DNA from: Deltaproteobacteria bacterium
Lineage (GTDB): Bacteria; Desulfobacterota_B; Binatia; UBA9968
Direction: 5' to 3'
Assembly: GCA_030620935.1 (NCBI GenBank)
Contig: JAUXIP010000047.1
Location: 1-9,881 of the forward strand
DNA: 9,881 nt
The notes below the pieces were generated by a model. That model saw only the letters and a program-made list of their open reading frames with translations. It ran no database searches and was not told where the DNA came from. The position numbers and the translations under genes are program-made. This document shows, piece after piece, positions 1-6,688 of this stretch (its first letter is position 1; each line of letters begins with the position of its first letter).

Positions 1-617
<617 letters not shown>

Positions 618-630
618 CTATTTATGGCCA

Positions 631-649
631 AGGGTTTTATTGAAACCCT
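631..649 (+). other. Perfect hairpin abutting methyltransferase start codon
   Basis: AGGGTTT (631-637), a 5-nt loop, and AAACCCT (643-649) form a perfect 7-bp stem that ends exactly one base before the ATG at 650. There is no U-tract behind it, so it is not a typical intrinsic terminator. In RNA it would occupy the whole ribosome standby region, and it contains the only G-rich stretch (AGGG) that might serve as a Shine-Dalgarno. A role in dampening translation is an inference. Confidence 0.5.
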
Positions 650-1441
650 ATGCGCCGTTCGCAAGCAGGTCACTTTAAAAGGGTTATTCAACGTGAGTTT
701 TCAAAGCAGGCAGAAGCTTTCTCGTGCTCCAGGGAGATGCGTGAGAAAGGCGGGCTTCAGATCCTGCCTGGATTAGCCGAAATCAAACCGCACCACCGCG
801 TGCTTGATATTGCCTGCGGGCCCGGCTTTGTGGCATTGGAATTCGCCAAGCACGGGCGGAAGGTCGTGGGTGTCGACTTGACCAGAGAAATGGTCAAAAG
901 GGCCCGAGCCTTGGCCCGACAGGAAAAAGCCGAAAATATCGCCTTCCGTCGTGCCGATGCGGATCGCCTGCCATTTTCCGCCGGCAGTTTCCATCGAGTA
1001 GTGACTCGGGCTTCGTTTCATCACTTCACGGAGCCGGAAAGGGTCTTGCGGGAGATGGTGCGGGTGATGAAGAAGAGAGGAAGGATCTTGATTTCCGACA
1101 ATACCTCCAAAGACGACCCTGCCAAGGGATACGTGCATAACTTGATCGAGAAGTTGCGTGATCCGTCCCACGTAGAGATGCTCCCGCCTAAGAAATGGCG
1201 CGCCCTCTTTAAGGCATGCGGGCTCAAGGTTCTCCGTCAAAGGAAACTCATCGAGCCAAGAGATGCGGAAGACTGGATGCGGCTCACTCGGACGCCCCCT
1301 GCGGTCAAGAGAAAGATCCGCCGGTTTTTTCTGAAATCAATTCCCGGGGACGCGACCGGCCAAAATGTCCGCCTCTCTAAGGGGAGAATTGTATTTGATA
1401 TGAACTATCGGGTCTACGTTCTAGCCCGCGCTACGAAGTGA
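650..1441 (+). CDS. Class I SAM-dependent methyltransferase (UbiE-like fold)
   Basis: The 263-residue protein has a Methyltransf_11-type core. Motif I is VLDIACGPG at 51-59, the acidic residue that binds the SAM ribose is probably D76 in VVGVDLT, the ADADRLPF stretch at 102-109 fits the adenine-binding acidic motif, and 117-125 VVTRASFHH matches the motif IV/strand-4 region. The family transfers a methyl group from S-adenosylmethionine to small molecules, including quinones, but the substrate cannot be read here. The C-terminal third is rich in Arg and Lys. The ATG at 650 is the first possible start after an in-frame TGA at 641-643. No strong Shine-Dalgarno is seen and a hairpin abuts the start. 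The gene stands alone, divergent from the ferredoxin and tail-to-tail with the protease gene with 33 nt between, so context does not suggest a pathway. A quinone methyltransferase assignment would be overreach. Confidence 0.88.
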   Translation: MRRSQAGHFKRVIQREFSKQAEAFSCSREMREKGGLQILPGLAEIKPHHRVLDIACGPGFVALEFAKHGRKVVGVDLTREMVKRARALARQEKAENIAFRRADADRLPFSAGSFHRVVTRASFHHFTEPERVLREMVRVMKKRGRILISDNTSKDDPAKGYVHNLIEKLRDPSHVEMLPPKKWRALFKACGLKVLRQRKLIEPRDAEDWMRLTRTPPAVKRKIRRFFLKSIPGDATGQNVRLSKGRIVFDMNYRVYVLARATK

Positions 1442-1474
1442 TTGAAGCGTACGGTTCTGAAATCGCAACGCGCC

Positions 1475-2074
1475 TTATTTTTTCTCCAATACCAGGACGC
1501 CGTTGTCCTGATCGATATCCATGCGGAAATGGCTTAAGAAGTTGAGCCCCAAGAGGCCTGCCACGTTACTATCAGGGAAGACATCATGGACCGCCGCGGT
1601 CAGATCCTTCATTTGCATGCCTCCGACTTCGATGGATTCCAGATTGATCAAAGGGGCCTGGATAGTCCCGTTGGCGGTCTGGAACGGTATGGTAGGGAGC
1701 TTTTGCTCCATATCGATTCCTAACTGTTTGGCCGTATCCCGTGAGATCAGGGTGTAGCTCGCCCCGGTATCCACAATGAACTTTACCGTTACTTTTTGAT
1801 TGACCGTCGCCTCGACGACCACAACTTCGCCTTGTTTCTGGATAGGGACAGAAACCTTGTCCAGGGGTTCCGGTAGATCGAGGCCTGGCGGTCTGTCTGG
1901 AGTCTTTATCCGCTCGGAGCCGGCCCTGTTGTTTTCTGGAATATTGTGAAGGTTGTCGGTGAAATGGACCACACCGTTTTCATCAACCCAACGAAAAATC
2001 TCGCCGGCCGGCAAAGGGGCGGAAAAAAACAGGAAAAAGCACAAGTTTACTATGCCACTAGCGGATTTCTTCAT
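1475..2074 (-). CDS. Secreted DUF4124 + retropepsin-like aspartic protease
   Basis: The 199-residue protein opens with a signal peptide (MKKSASG, a hydrophobic run at about 8-20, likely cleavage around PAG-E at 23-24). Residues 24-50 resemble DUF4124, with the typical IFRWVDENGVVHFTD pattern. After a Pro-rich linker, residues about 74-198 form a clan AA retropepsin-like domain: catalytic FIVDTGAS at 99-105 (D102) and a distal LLGLNFL at 174-180. Such single-domain proteases are expected to act as dimers, each giving one Asp. The predicted location is periplasmic or exported. DUF4124 is common in proteobacterial envelope proteins; its role is not established. It is transcribed alone on the minus strand, back to back with the rpsO operon. 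ATG at 2074 is the first Met before the signal peptide; ribosome-site support is weak. Substrate unknown. Confidence 0.9.
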   Translation of the reverse strand: MKKSASGIVNLCFFLFFSAPLPAGEIFRWVDENGVVHFTDNLHNIPENNRAGSERIKTPDRPPGLDLPEPLDKVSVPIQKQGEVVVVEATVNQKVTVKFIVDTGASYTLISRDTAKQLGIDMEQKLPTIPFQTANGTIQAPLINLESIEVGGMQMKDLTAAVHDVFPDSNVAGLLGLNFLSHFRMDIDQDNGVLVLEKK

Positions 2075-2089
2075 GGTTAAAACAACCTA

Positions 2090-2118
2090 ATTCTAACATA
2101 GATTGCCGCTCCGGGAAA
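2090..2118 (-). promoter_or_regulatory. Possible extended -10 promoter for the aspartic protease gene
   Basis: The minus strand reads TGTTAGAAT across 2098-2090, which is a TAGAAT -10 with an upstream TGn extension. The hexamer 17 nt further up is TTTCCC (2118-2113), a poor -35. Initiation would fall only about 8-10 nt before the ATG at 2074, giving a very short leader, which fits the lack of a good Shine-Dalgarno there. Support is weak. Confidence 0.3.
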
Positions 2119-2177
2119 CGATTTTGGGACGATTTCTGCCCGTATGACGTAAAAATGCCGCTGCAGCAAGCAGGGTG

Positions 2178-2187
2178 CCACCGGTGG
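2178..2187. repeat. Ten-base perfect palindrome CCACCGGTGG
   Basis: A perfect 10-bp palindrome lies in the divergent region between the protease gene and rpsO, about 37 bases upstream of the rpsO -35 element. It could be a regulator site for either gene or chance; nothing else in the window repeats it as far as I can see. Confidence 0.3.
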
Positions 2188-2195
2188 TCCCTATC

Positions 2196-2243
2196 CACTG
2201 CCATTTTTTCACTAGAGGCCGGCTTTACAAGGTGAGGGCAGTG
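2196..2243. repeat. Inverted repeat overlapping the rpsO promoter
   Basis: CACTGCC at 2196-2202 is matched by its exact reverse complement GGCAGTG at 2237-2243, with 34 nt between. The right arm lies in the spacer between the proposed -35 and -10 boxes of the rpsO promoter. The spacing is long for a single dimeric operator, so either two half-sites bridged by a looped regulator or coincidence is possible. Confidence 0.3.
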
Positions 2244-2252
2244 TGGTAGAAA
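2224..2252 (+). promoter_or_regulatory. Sigma70-like promoter for rpsO-pnp
   Basis: TTTACA (2224-2229, five of six matches to the -35 consensus), a 17-nt spacer, then TAGAAA (2247-2252, four of six matches to the -10). The expected start near 2259 leaves a leader of about 40 nt that is almost all purine and ends in the rpsO ribosome site GGAG at 2290-2293. The leader shows no obvious stem-loop, so an E. coli-type S15 pseudoknot for autoregulation is not visible. The -35 hexamer matches that proposed for the ferredoxin gene, which adds some support. Confidence 0.55.
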
Positions 2253-2298
2253 TTGCAAAACAAGAAGAAAGGAAAAAGAGGAGACGAACGGAGAAGAA

Positions 2299-2568
2299 AT
2301 GAGACTTGTTCAAGAACAAAAACGCGGGGTCATTGAGCAGTTCAATCTCCATCAGGGCGATACCGGCTCGCCGGAGGTTCAGGTAGCCCTACTGAGTCAG
2401 CGAATTCAGTACCTCACCGAGCATTTTAAGATTCACGTCAAGGATCATCACTCGCGCCGCGGTCTCCTTAAGCTGGTAGGACAAAGAAGGAGGCTGCTCG
2501 ATTATCTCAAGAAAAGCGATTACGAGAGATATCAAAGTCTGATCCATCGATTGGGAATAAGGAAGTAG
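2299..2568 (+). CDS. rpsO: 30S ribosomal protein S15
   Basis: The 89-residue length is standard for S15. The sequence carries the family's hallmark features: [17 protein letters not shown] at 20-36, [20 protein letters not shown] at 50-69 (16S rRNA helix-22 contact region) and a C-terminal [13 protein letters not shown]15 is a primary binder of the central domain of 16S rRNA in the small subunit. A GGAG at 2290-2293 sits 5 nt before the ATG. It is followed by pnp after 73 nt, the almost universal rpsO-pnp arrangement. A promoter is proposed at 2224-2252. Its TAG stop lies in the loop of a 6-bp hairpin. No anomalies in the protein are seen. Confidence 0.98.
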   Translation: MRLVQEQKRGVIEQFNLHQGDTGSPEVQVALLSQRIQYLTEHFKIHVKDHHSRRGLLKLVGQRRRLLDYLKKSDYERYQSLIHRLGIRK

Positions 2569-2576
2569 TGCTTCCT
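2560..2576 (+). other. Hairpin spanning the rpsO stop codon
   Basis: AGGAAG (2560-2565), loop TAGTG, CTTCCT (2571-2576): a perfect 6-bp stem whose loop holds the rpsO TAG stop. The following sequence is pyrimidine-rich (2582-2603) but has no uninterrupted U-run. In E. coli the rpsO-pnp junction carries a terminator and an RNase III processing hairpin; this short stem may be the local counterpart or a site of RNA end processing. Confidence 0.45.
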
Positions 2577-2641
2577 GGGTGGATGTCCCTTCCCTTATTT
2601 TCTTCCGTTAGACACTTCTGGCTCTATACCAAGGATTTCAT

Positions 2642-4738
2642 ATGGTTAAAAAAGTTGATGTCGATTACTATGGTCGGCCTCTATCCGTAGAGGTCGGAAA
2701 ATTGGCAAAGCAGGCTGATGGCGCCGCTGTGGTTCGTTACGGCGAGACGGTAGTGTTGGTCACGGCCGTAGCTGCTAAGGACGCCGCCAGGGATTTGGAT
2801 TTTTTCCCTCTGACGGTGGACTATCAAGAGAAGACTTTCGCCGCGGGAAAGATCCCGGGCGGTTTTTTTAAGAGAGAAGGGCGGCCCTCCGAAAAAGAGA
2901 TCCTGACCTGTCGACTGATCGACCGTTCCATCCGTCCGCTTTTTCCTCATGGCATGAGATGCGAGACCCAGATCATTGCCACGGTGCTCTCAGTGGACAA
3001 GGAGAACGACCCCGACATGGTGGCAATGCTGGGAGCCTCCCTGGCTTTGGAGATTTCCGATATCCCTTTTCACGGACCTCTCGCGGGGGTCCGGGTGGGG
3101 AGAGTCCGAGGTCAGTGGGTCATCAACCCGACCAAGAGCGAACTCCAGGAAAGCGACGTCGATATTTTCCTTTCTGGAACACGAGACGCCATCATGATGG
3201 TAGAAGGCGGGGCCCAGATTTTGCCCGAGAATGAAATCTTGGAGGGTTTGTTTCGCGGGCATGAAGCGATCCAGTCCCTCTTGGACGTGCAAGAGGAGAT
3301 CAAGCGAGAGGTCGGAAAGAGCAAACGATCCCTCCCTGTTGTCGAAAAAGATCAAGGGCTTGTCCACAGGCTCGAAGAGTTGGCTCGGGATAAGATCTAC
3401 CAGGCCATCTCCATTTCAGACAAGCTGGAGCGCTACAAACGGCTCGATGAGGTGAGGAGTGAGGTTTTTTCCCAGGCTGCCGCCGAGTATCCGGAAAGGG
3501 AAAAAGAGGTTAAAACGGTTTTCGAAGAGCTGCGGAAAAACTATTTCCGTCAGCTCATCATCAAGGACCGCCGCCGCATTGATGGCCGGAGTCTCGCGGA
3601 GATCCGTCCGATCACCTGCGAAGTCGAAGTCCTCCCTCGCACTCACGGGTCGGGTCTCTTTACGCGTGGAGAGACCCAAGCCTTAGTCATCACCACTCTC
3701 GGCACGGCCTCAGACGAGCAAAAGATCGATGCCCTGATCGGCGAGCATTACAAAAAATTCATGCTGCATTACAATTTTCCTCCTTTTAGCGTCGGCGAAG
3801 TCAAGTTTCTGCGCGGCCCGGGCCGTCGAGAGATCGGGCATGGCGCCTTGGCGGAACGAGCCCTTCTTCCGGTCCTGCCAGGAGAGGATGAGTTTCCCTA
3901 CACGGTTCGCATCGTTTCAGAGGTTCTGGAATCAAACGGCTCCACCTCCATGGCCACGGTGTGCGGCGGTTCGCTTTCCCTCATGGACGCCGGGGTTCCG
4001 ATTTCGGCTCCGGTGGGCGGTATCGCGATGGGCTTGATCAAGGAGGGCGATGAGGTGCGAGTTCTCTCAGACATCCTGGGAGATGAGGATCATCTTGGAG
4101 ACATGGACTTTAAGGTTGCCGGCACCTCCGACGGGGTCACGGCCCTGCAGATGGATATTAAGATCGGCGGGGTAACCCGTGAAATCATGAGTGAAGCCCT
4201 CTATCAGGCAAGGGAAGGTAGGCTCAAAATCCTCAAGGTGATGGAGGCGACAATATCCACACACCGGAGCGAGATCTCCGATCATGCGCCGCGGATCATT
4301 ACCCTGAAAGTCAGACCGGAAAAAATACGCGAAATCATCGGGCCGGGAGGCAAGGTCATTCGAGGGATTGTCGAGGCGACCGGCGTCAAGATCGACGTGG
4401 AGGATGATGGAACGGTTATGATCGCGTCAAGCGATGAGGCTGCTTCTCGCAGGGCGGTGGAGATGGTGCAGGAGATTACCGCCGAGGCGGAAGTGGGAAA
4501 GATTTACAAGGGAACCGTCAGAAAAATTATGGATTTCGGTGCCTTCGTAGAGATCCTTCCGGGCACCGACGGCCTCGTCCATATCTCTCAACTCGCTCCG
4601 GAGCGTGTGAGACAAGTTACCGATATCCTCAAGGAAGGCGACGAGGTGCTGGTCAAGGTCTTGGAAATCGACCGGCAGGGAAAGATCAGGCTTAGCCGAA
4701 AAGAGGCCCTCGCTGAGACGGGGGAAGTTAAACCTTGA
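2642..4738 (+). CDS. pnp: Polyribonucleotide nucleotidyltransferase (PNPase)
   Basis: The 698-residue length is normal for PNPase, which degrades RNA 3'-to-5' by phosphorolysis, releasing nucleoside diphosphates, as a trimer in the cytoplasm. Domain order is complete: first RNase PH domain (about 10-145, with [12 protein letters not shown] at 75-86), an alpha-helical linker (about 150-300), the catalytic RNase PH domain (about 310-540, with [19 protein letters not shown] at 392-410 and [12 protein letters not shown] at 480-491), a KH domain (about 552-612, [11 protein letters not shown] at 566-576) and an S1 domain (about 618-688). By alignment with E. coli D486 and D492, D481 and D487 should be the metal-binding catalytic pair. 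AAGGA at 2630-2634 supports the ATG at 2642. The TGA stop is followed by C and is embedded in a hairpin, and the C-terminal coding end is duplicated downstream in frame. Confidence 0.98.
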   Translation: MVKKVDVDYYGRPLSVEVGKLAKQADGAAVVRYGETVVLVTAVAAKDAARDLDFFPLTVDYQEKTFAAGKIPGGFFKREGRPSEKEILTCRLIDRSIRPLFPHGMRCETQIIATVLSVDKENDPDMVAMLGASLALEISDIPFHGPLAGVRVGRVRGQWVINPTKSELQESDVDIFLSGTRDAIMMVEGGAQILPENEILEGLFRGHEAIQSLLDVQEEIKREVGKSKRSLPVVEKDQGLVHRLEELARDKIYQAISISDKLERYKRLDEVRSEVFSQAAAEYPEREKEVKTVFEELRKNYFRQLIIKDRRRIDGRSLAEIRPITCEVEVLPRTHGSGLFTRGETQALVITTLGTASDEQKIDALIGEHYKKFMLHYNFPPFSVGEVKFLRGPGRREIGHGALAERALLPVLPGEDEFPYTVRIVSEVLESNGSTSMATVCGGSLSLMDAGVPISAPVGGIAMGLIKEGDEVRVLSDILGDEDHLGDMDFKVAGTSDGVTALQMDIKIGGVTREIMSEALYQAREGRLKILKVMEATISTHRSEISDHAPRIITLKVRPEKIREIIGPGGKVIRGIVEATGVKIDVEDDGTVMIASSDEAASRRAVEMVQEITAEAEVGKIYKGTVRKIMDFGAFVEILPGTDGLVHISQLAPERVRQVTDILKEGDEVLVKVLEIDRQGKIRLSRKEALAETGEVKP

Positions 4739-4799
4739 CTGATCCTACAGTCAACGCTGGTAGCAGTCAAAAAAAAGGTCCTCGCGGAGACCGGGAAAG
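4699..4799 (+). repeat. In-frame degenerate direct repeat of the pnp 3' end
   Basis: Positions 4699-4727 (pnp codons for KEALAETGE) recur at 4771-4799, offset by exactly 72 nt (24 codons), with 24 of 29 bases identical by eye. The second copy reads KKVLAETGK in the same frame as pnp. It lies after the pnp TGA, in an open stretch of 39 sense codons (4739-4855) ending at TGA 4856-4858. Of the five base differences two are silent. This is either a decayed duplication of the tail or part of a longer C-terminus reached by stop readthrough. Confidence 0.7.
4735..4754 (+). other. Hairpin over the pnp stop codon
   Basis: TTGACTG (4735-4741), a 6-nt loop, and CAGTCAA (4748-4754) form a perfect 7-bp stem. 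The pnp TGA (4736-4738) lies within the left arm and is followed by C, a tetranucleotide known to terminate poorly. No U-tract follows, so it is not a standard terminator. Function is unknown. Confidence 0.5.
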
Positions 4800-4873
4800 A
4801 GTGGTGCTCCTCGACCTCCGGAATCAGTCCCGACGATTCACGCCAAGGGGAACCCTGAAAATTTTCTCTTGCC

Positions 4874-6145
4874 ATGTTCGCTAAGACGGTCCTCGACAAC
4901 GGCATTCGTATCCTGTCGGAAGAGGTGCCGAAAGCCCATTCCGTCAGCCTGGGGATTTGGGTCGAGAACGGGTCGCGGCATGAAGCCCGTCATCAGAGTG
5001 GAATATCCCACTTTGTCGAGCATCTCTTTTTTAAAGGTACGGAGCGACGCAGCGCGGCCCTGATCGCGCAGGAAATGGATGCGGTCGGAGGCGTGCTCAA
5101 CGCCTTTACCGCAAAGGAATACACCTGCTACTACGCCAAGGTGCTCGATGAGAACCTTCCCCTGGCCATCGATCTTCTGACGGATATTTTCCTCCATTCG
5201 ATTTTCGATAAAGAGGAGATCGAGAGGGAAAGGTCGGTGATCCTGCAGGAAATCTCTCAGGCCGAAGACACACCCGATGATTACGTGCACGATCTCTTCA
5301 ATCTCGATTTCTTCCAAGATCATCCTTTAGGCCGGCCCATTTGCGGCGAGCCCGCGACCGTCTCGAATTTTCACCGGGAAGATTTCCTCAACTTTGTTGG
5401 CAGTCGGTACCTTCCAGGCCGGGTGATTATCGCCGCGGCAGGCCACTTGACGCACGAAGCCTTGGTACGAGAACTGTCAAAAGAGCTGGGGGGCATGGAT
5501 CTAGATTGCAGGCCCCAGGGCTCGCAACCAAGGATGGAGGATTCCCCCAAGCTTCGAGGCGGCGTATTTCAACATTCAAAACCGCTGGAGCAGGTTCATC
5601 TATGCCTGGGCGTCCCCGGTCTTCATCAAGCCCACCCATTACGCTATGCCGCCTATATCCTCAGCACCATCCTTGGAGGAGGAATGAGTTCCCGCCTCTT
5701 TCAGGAGATCCGCGAGAAGCGGGGAAGAGTTTATTCCATATACTCCTTTCTGGCTTCCTATAAGGATGTGGGGTATTTAGGTATCTACGGGGGCACGAGT
5801 CTTGAGTGGACCGAAGAGGTGGTGGGTTTGGTTCTCAAAGAGATGGAACGATTGGCGGCAGGAGAGCTGGGAGAAGAAGAGCTTCAGCGCGCCAAGAGTC
5901 AGCTCATCGGCGGTATGATCCTGGGTTTGGAGTCCTCGGACTCTTGGATGGGCCACATCTCGCGAAATGAAATCTACTTCGGCAAAGCGATATCCGTCGA
6001 GGAGATCTCACAAGGGGTCCGTTCGGTGTCTCTGGGCGATGTGATAGAGTTGGCTCGCGCCACCTTTCGGCGGCGGGAGGATATGGTCCTCTGTCTCCTG
6101 GGGAATCTTAAGGCGGACTTGAAAATTAAAGGGGTTGGACTTTAG
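4874..6145 (+). CDS. M16 family zinc metallopeptidase (processing-peptidase type)
   Basis: The 423-residue protein is the usual size for the short bacterial homologues of mitochondrial processing peptidase beta. The inverted zinc motif HFVEH is at 46-50 (H46 and H50 zinc ligands, E49 catalytic base). The third ligand should be about E126 in SVILQEI, at the family's usual distance. The C-terminal half-domain carries GGGMSSRLFQEIREKRGRVY (about 273-292), the Arg/Tyr substrate-binding region, so the protein is an active-type subunit rather than an inactive partner. No signal peptide is visible. The substrate is unknown; this family follows rpsO-pnp in many bacteria. An in-frame TGA at 4856 makes ATG 4874 the first available start, but the 15 nt before it are pyrimidine-rich with no Shine-Dalgarno; the nearest G-rich patch (about 4842-4850) is over 20 nt away. 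It follows pnp by 135 nt and precedes dut by 22 nt. Confidence 0.95.
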   Translation: MFAKTVLDNGIRILSEEVPKAHSVSLGIWVENGSRHEARHQSGISHFVEHLFFKGTERRSAALIAQEMDAVGGVLNAFTAKEYTCYYAKVLDENLPLAIDLLTDIFLHSIFDKEEIERERSVILQEISQAEDTPDDYVHDLFNLDFFQDHPLGRPICGEPATVSNFHREDFLNFVGSRYLPGRVIIAAAGHLTHEALVRELSKELGGMDLDCRPQGSQPRMEDSPKLRGGVFQHSKPLEQVHLCLGVPGLHQAHPLRYAAYILSTILGGGMSSRLFQEIREKRGRVYSIYSFLASYKDVGYLGIYGGTSLEWTEEVVGLVLKEMERLAAGELGEEELQRAKSQLIGGMILGLESSDSWMGHISRNEIYFGKAISVEEISQGVRSVSLGDVIELARATFRRREDMVLCLLGNLKADLKIKGVGL

Positions 6146-6154
6146 ACACTAAAG
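6140..6154 (+). other. Hairpin on the M16 peptidase stop codon
   Basis: CTTTAG (6140-6145), loop ACA, CTAAAG (6149-6154): a perfect 6-bp stem whose left arm ends with the peptidase TAG stop. It is A/T-rich and lacks a U-tract, so it is unlikely to terminate transcription. It lies 14 nt before the proposed dut start and could affect translational coupling. Confidence 0.4.
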
Positions 6155-6167
6155 CATCGGTTGTCGG

Positions 6168-6635
6168 GTGGCGTCAGTGGGTGAGGTCCGGATTCAAATC
6201 AAACGGTTGCGTCACAGGGAAGATTCCGTCCCACTGCCTGCCTATATGACGGAGGGAGCGGCAGGAATGGATCTCGCGGCGGATGTGGAAGGCGATGTGG
6301 TGCTGGCGCCCATGGAGCGGACGCTGATCCCCACGGGGATCGCGGTGGCGCTTCCGCAGGGTTTTGAGGCCCAGATTCGACCCCGAAGCGGTCTCGCCTT
6401 AAAACAGGGGTTCACCTTAGTCAACAGTCCTGGGACAATCGATTCGGATTACCGTGGAGAACTCCAGTTGATCGCCATCAATTTGGGAAATGAGCCGGTG
6501 GTGATCCGTCGGGGCCAAAGGGTGGCCCAGATGGTTGTGCAACAGGTCTGCCGCGCCCGATGGCAGGAGGTGCGTGAACTTTCCTTCTCAGGCCGCAAAG
6601 AGGGCGGCTTCGGTCACACGGATAAGGAAAGGTAG
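6168..6635 (+). CDS. dut: dUTP diphosphatase (dUTPase)
   Basis: The 155-residue protein is the standard trimeric dUTPase size. It hydrolyses dUTP to dUMP and pyrophosphate, keeping uracil out of DNA and feeding dTMP synthesis. Motif 1 GAAGMDLAA is at 30-38, motif 2 [11 protein letters not shown] at 71-81, motif 3 [12 protein letters not shown] at 89-100 (catalytic D92), motif 4 [11 protein letters not shown] at 114-124, and motif 5 [10 protein letters not shown] at 142-151. Motif 5 keeps the Arg and the uracil-stacking Phe but has Lys where Gly is usual after the Arg, and Asp replaces the closing Gly. The start is a GTG; the GTG at 6168 has only weak ribosome-site support, and the GTG at 6177, three codons on, is preceded by GGGTGG at 6166-6171 at good spacing, so the true protein may be 152 residues. 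It is likely cotranscribed with the peptidase gene. Confidence 0.95.
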   Translation: MASVGEVRIQIKRLRHREDSVPLPAYMTEGAAGMDLAADVEGDVVLAPMERTLIPTGIAVALPQGFEAQIRPRSGLALKQGFTLVNSPGTIDSDYRGELQLIAINLGNEPVVIRRGQRVAQMVVQQVCRARWQEVRELSFSGRKEGGFGHTDKER

Positions 6636-6655
6636 GAAGCCGTCGGCTTCTAACC
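6631..6655 (+). terminator. Hairpin at the dut end, possible terminator
   Basis: GAAGCC (6636-6641), loop GTC, GGCTTC (6645-6650) form a GC-rich 6-bp stem. It extends through a G-T wobble and, past one A/A mismatch, three further pairs (6631-6633 with 6653-6655). The dut TAG (6633-6635) lies in the outer stem. The sequence after it is TATTACCTTTTC, U-rich but broken, so termination efficiency is doubtful. It marks the natural border between the rpsO-dut genes and the purine genes. Confidence 0.4.
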
Positions 6656-6688
6656 TATTACCTTTTCATCAAGCAGTGGCTATTTTCT

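Noticed and set aside
773..1240. 155-residue open frame on the minus strand
   Set aside because: It is antisense to the methyltransferase core motifs and has no recognisable features.
1442..1474. Bidirectional terminator between methyltransferase and protease genes
   Set aside because: The 33 nt contain only a weak GCGT/ACGC pairing; the T-run lies within the protease 3' coding end and no solid stem precedes it.
4739..4873. Separate small gene between pnp and the M16 peptidase
   Set aside because: There is no plausible start codon with a ribosome site; the only signal is the continuation of the pnp frame with the repeated tail, reported as a repeat.
4838..5323. 161-residue open frame on the minus strand
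   Set aside because: It is antisense to the zinc-binding part of the M16 peptidase and has no recognisable features.
6636..6688. Purine riboswitch or PurR-type operator before purB
   Set aside because: Only 53 nt separate dut and purB, too short for a purine riboswitch, and no matching motif or clear promoter is visible.
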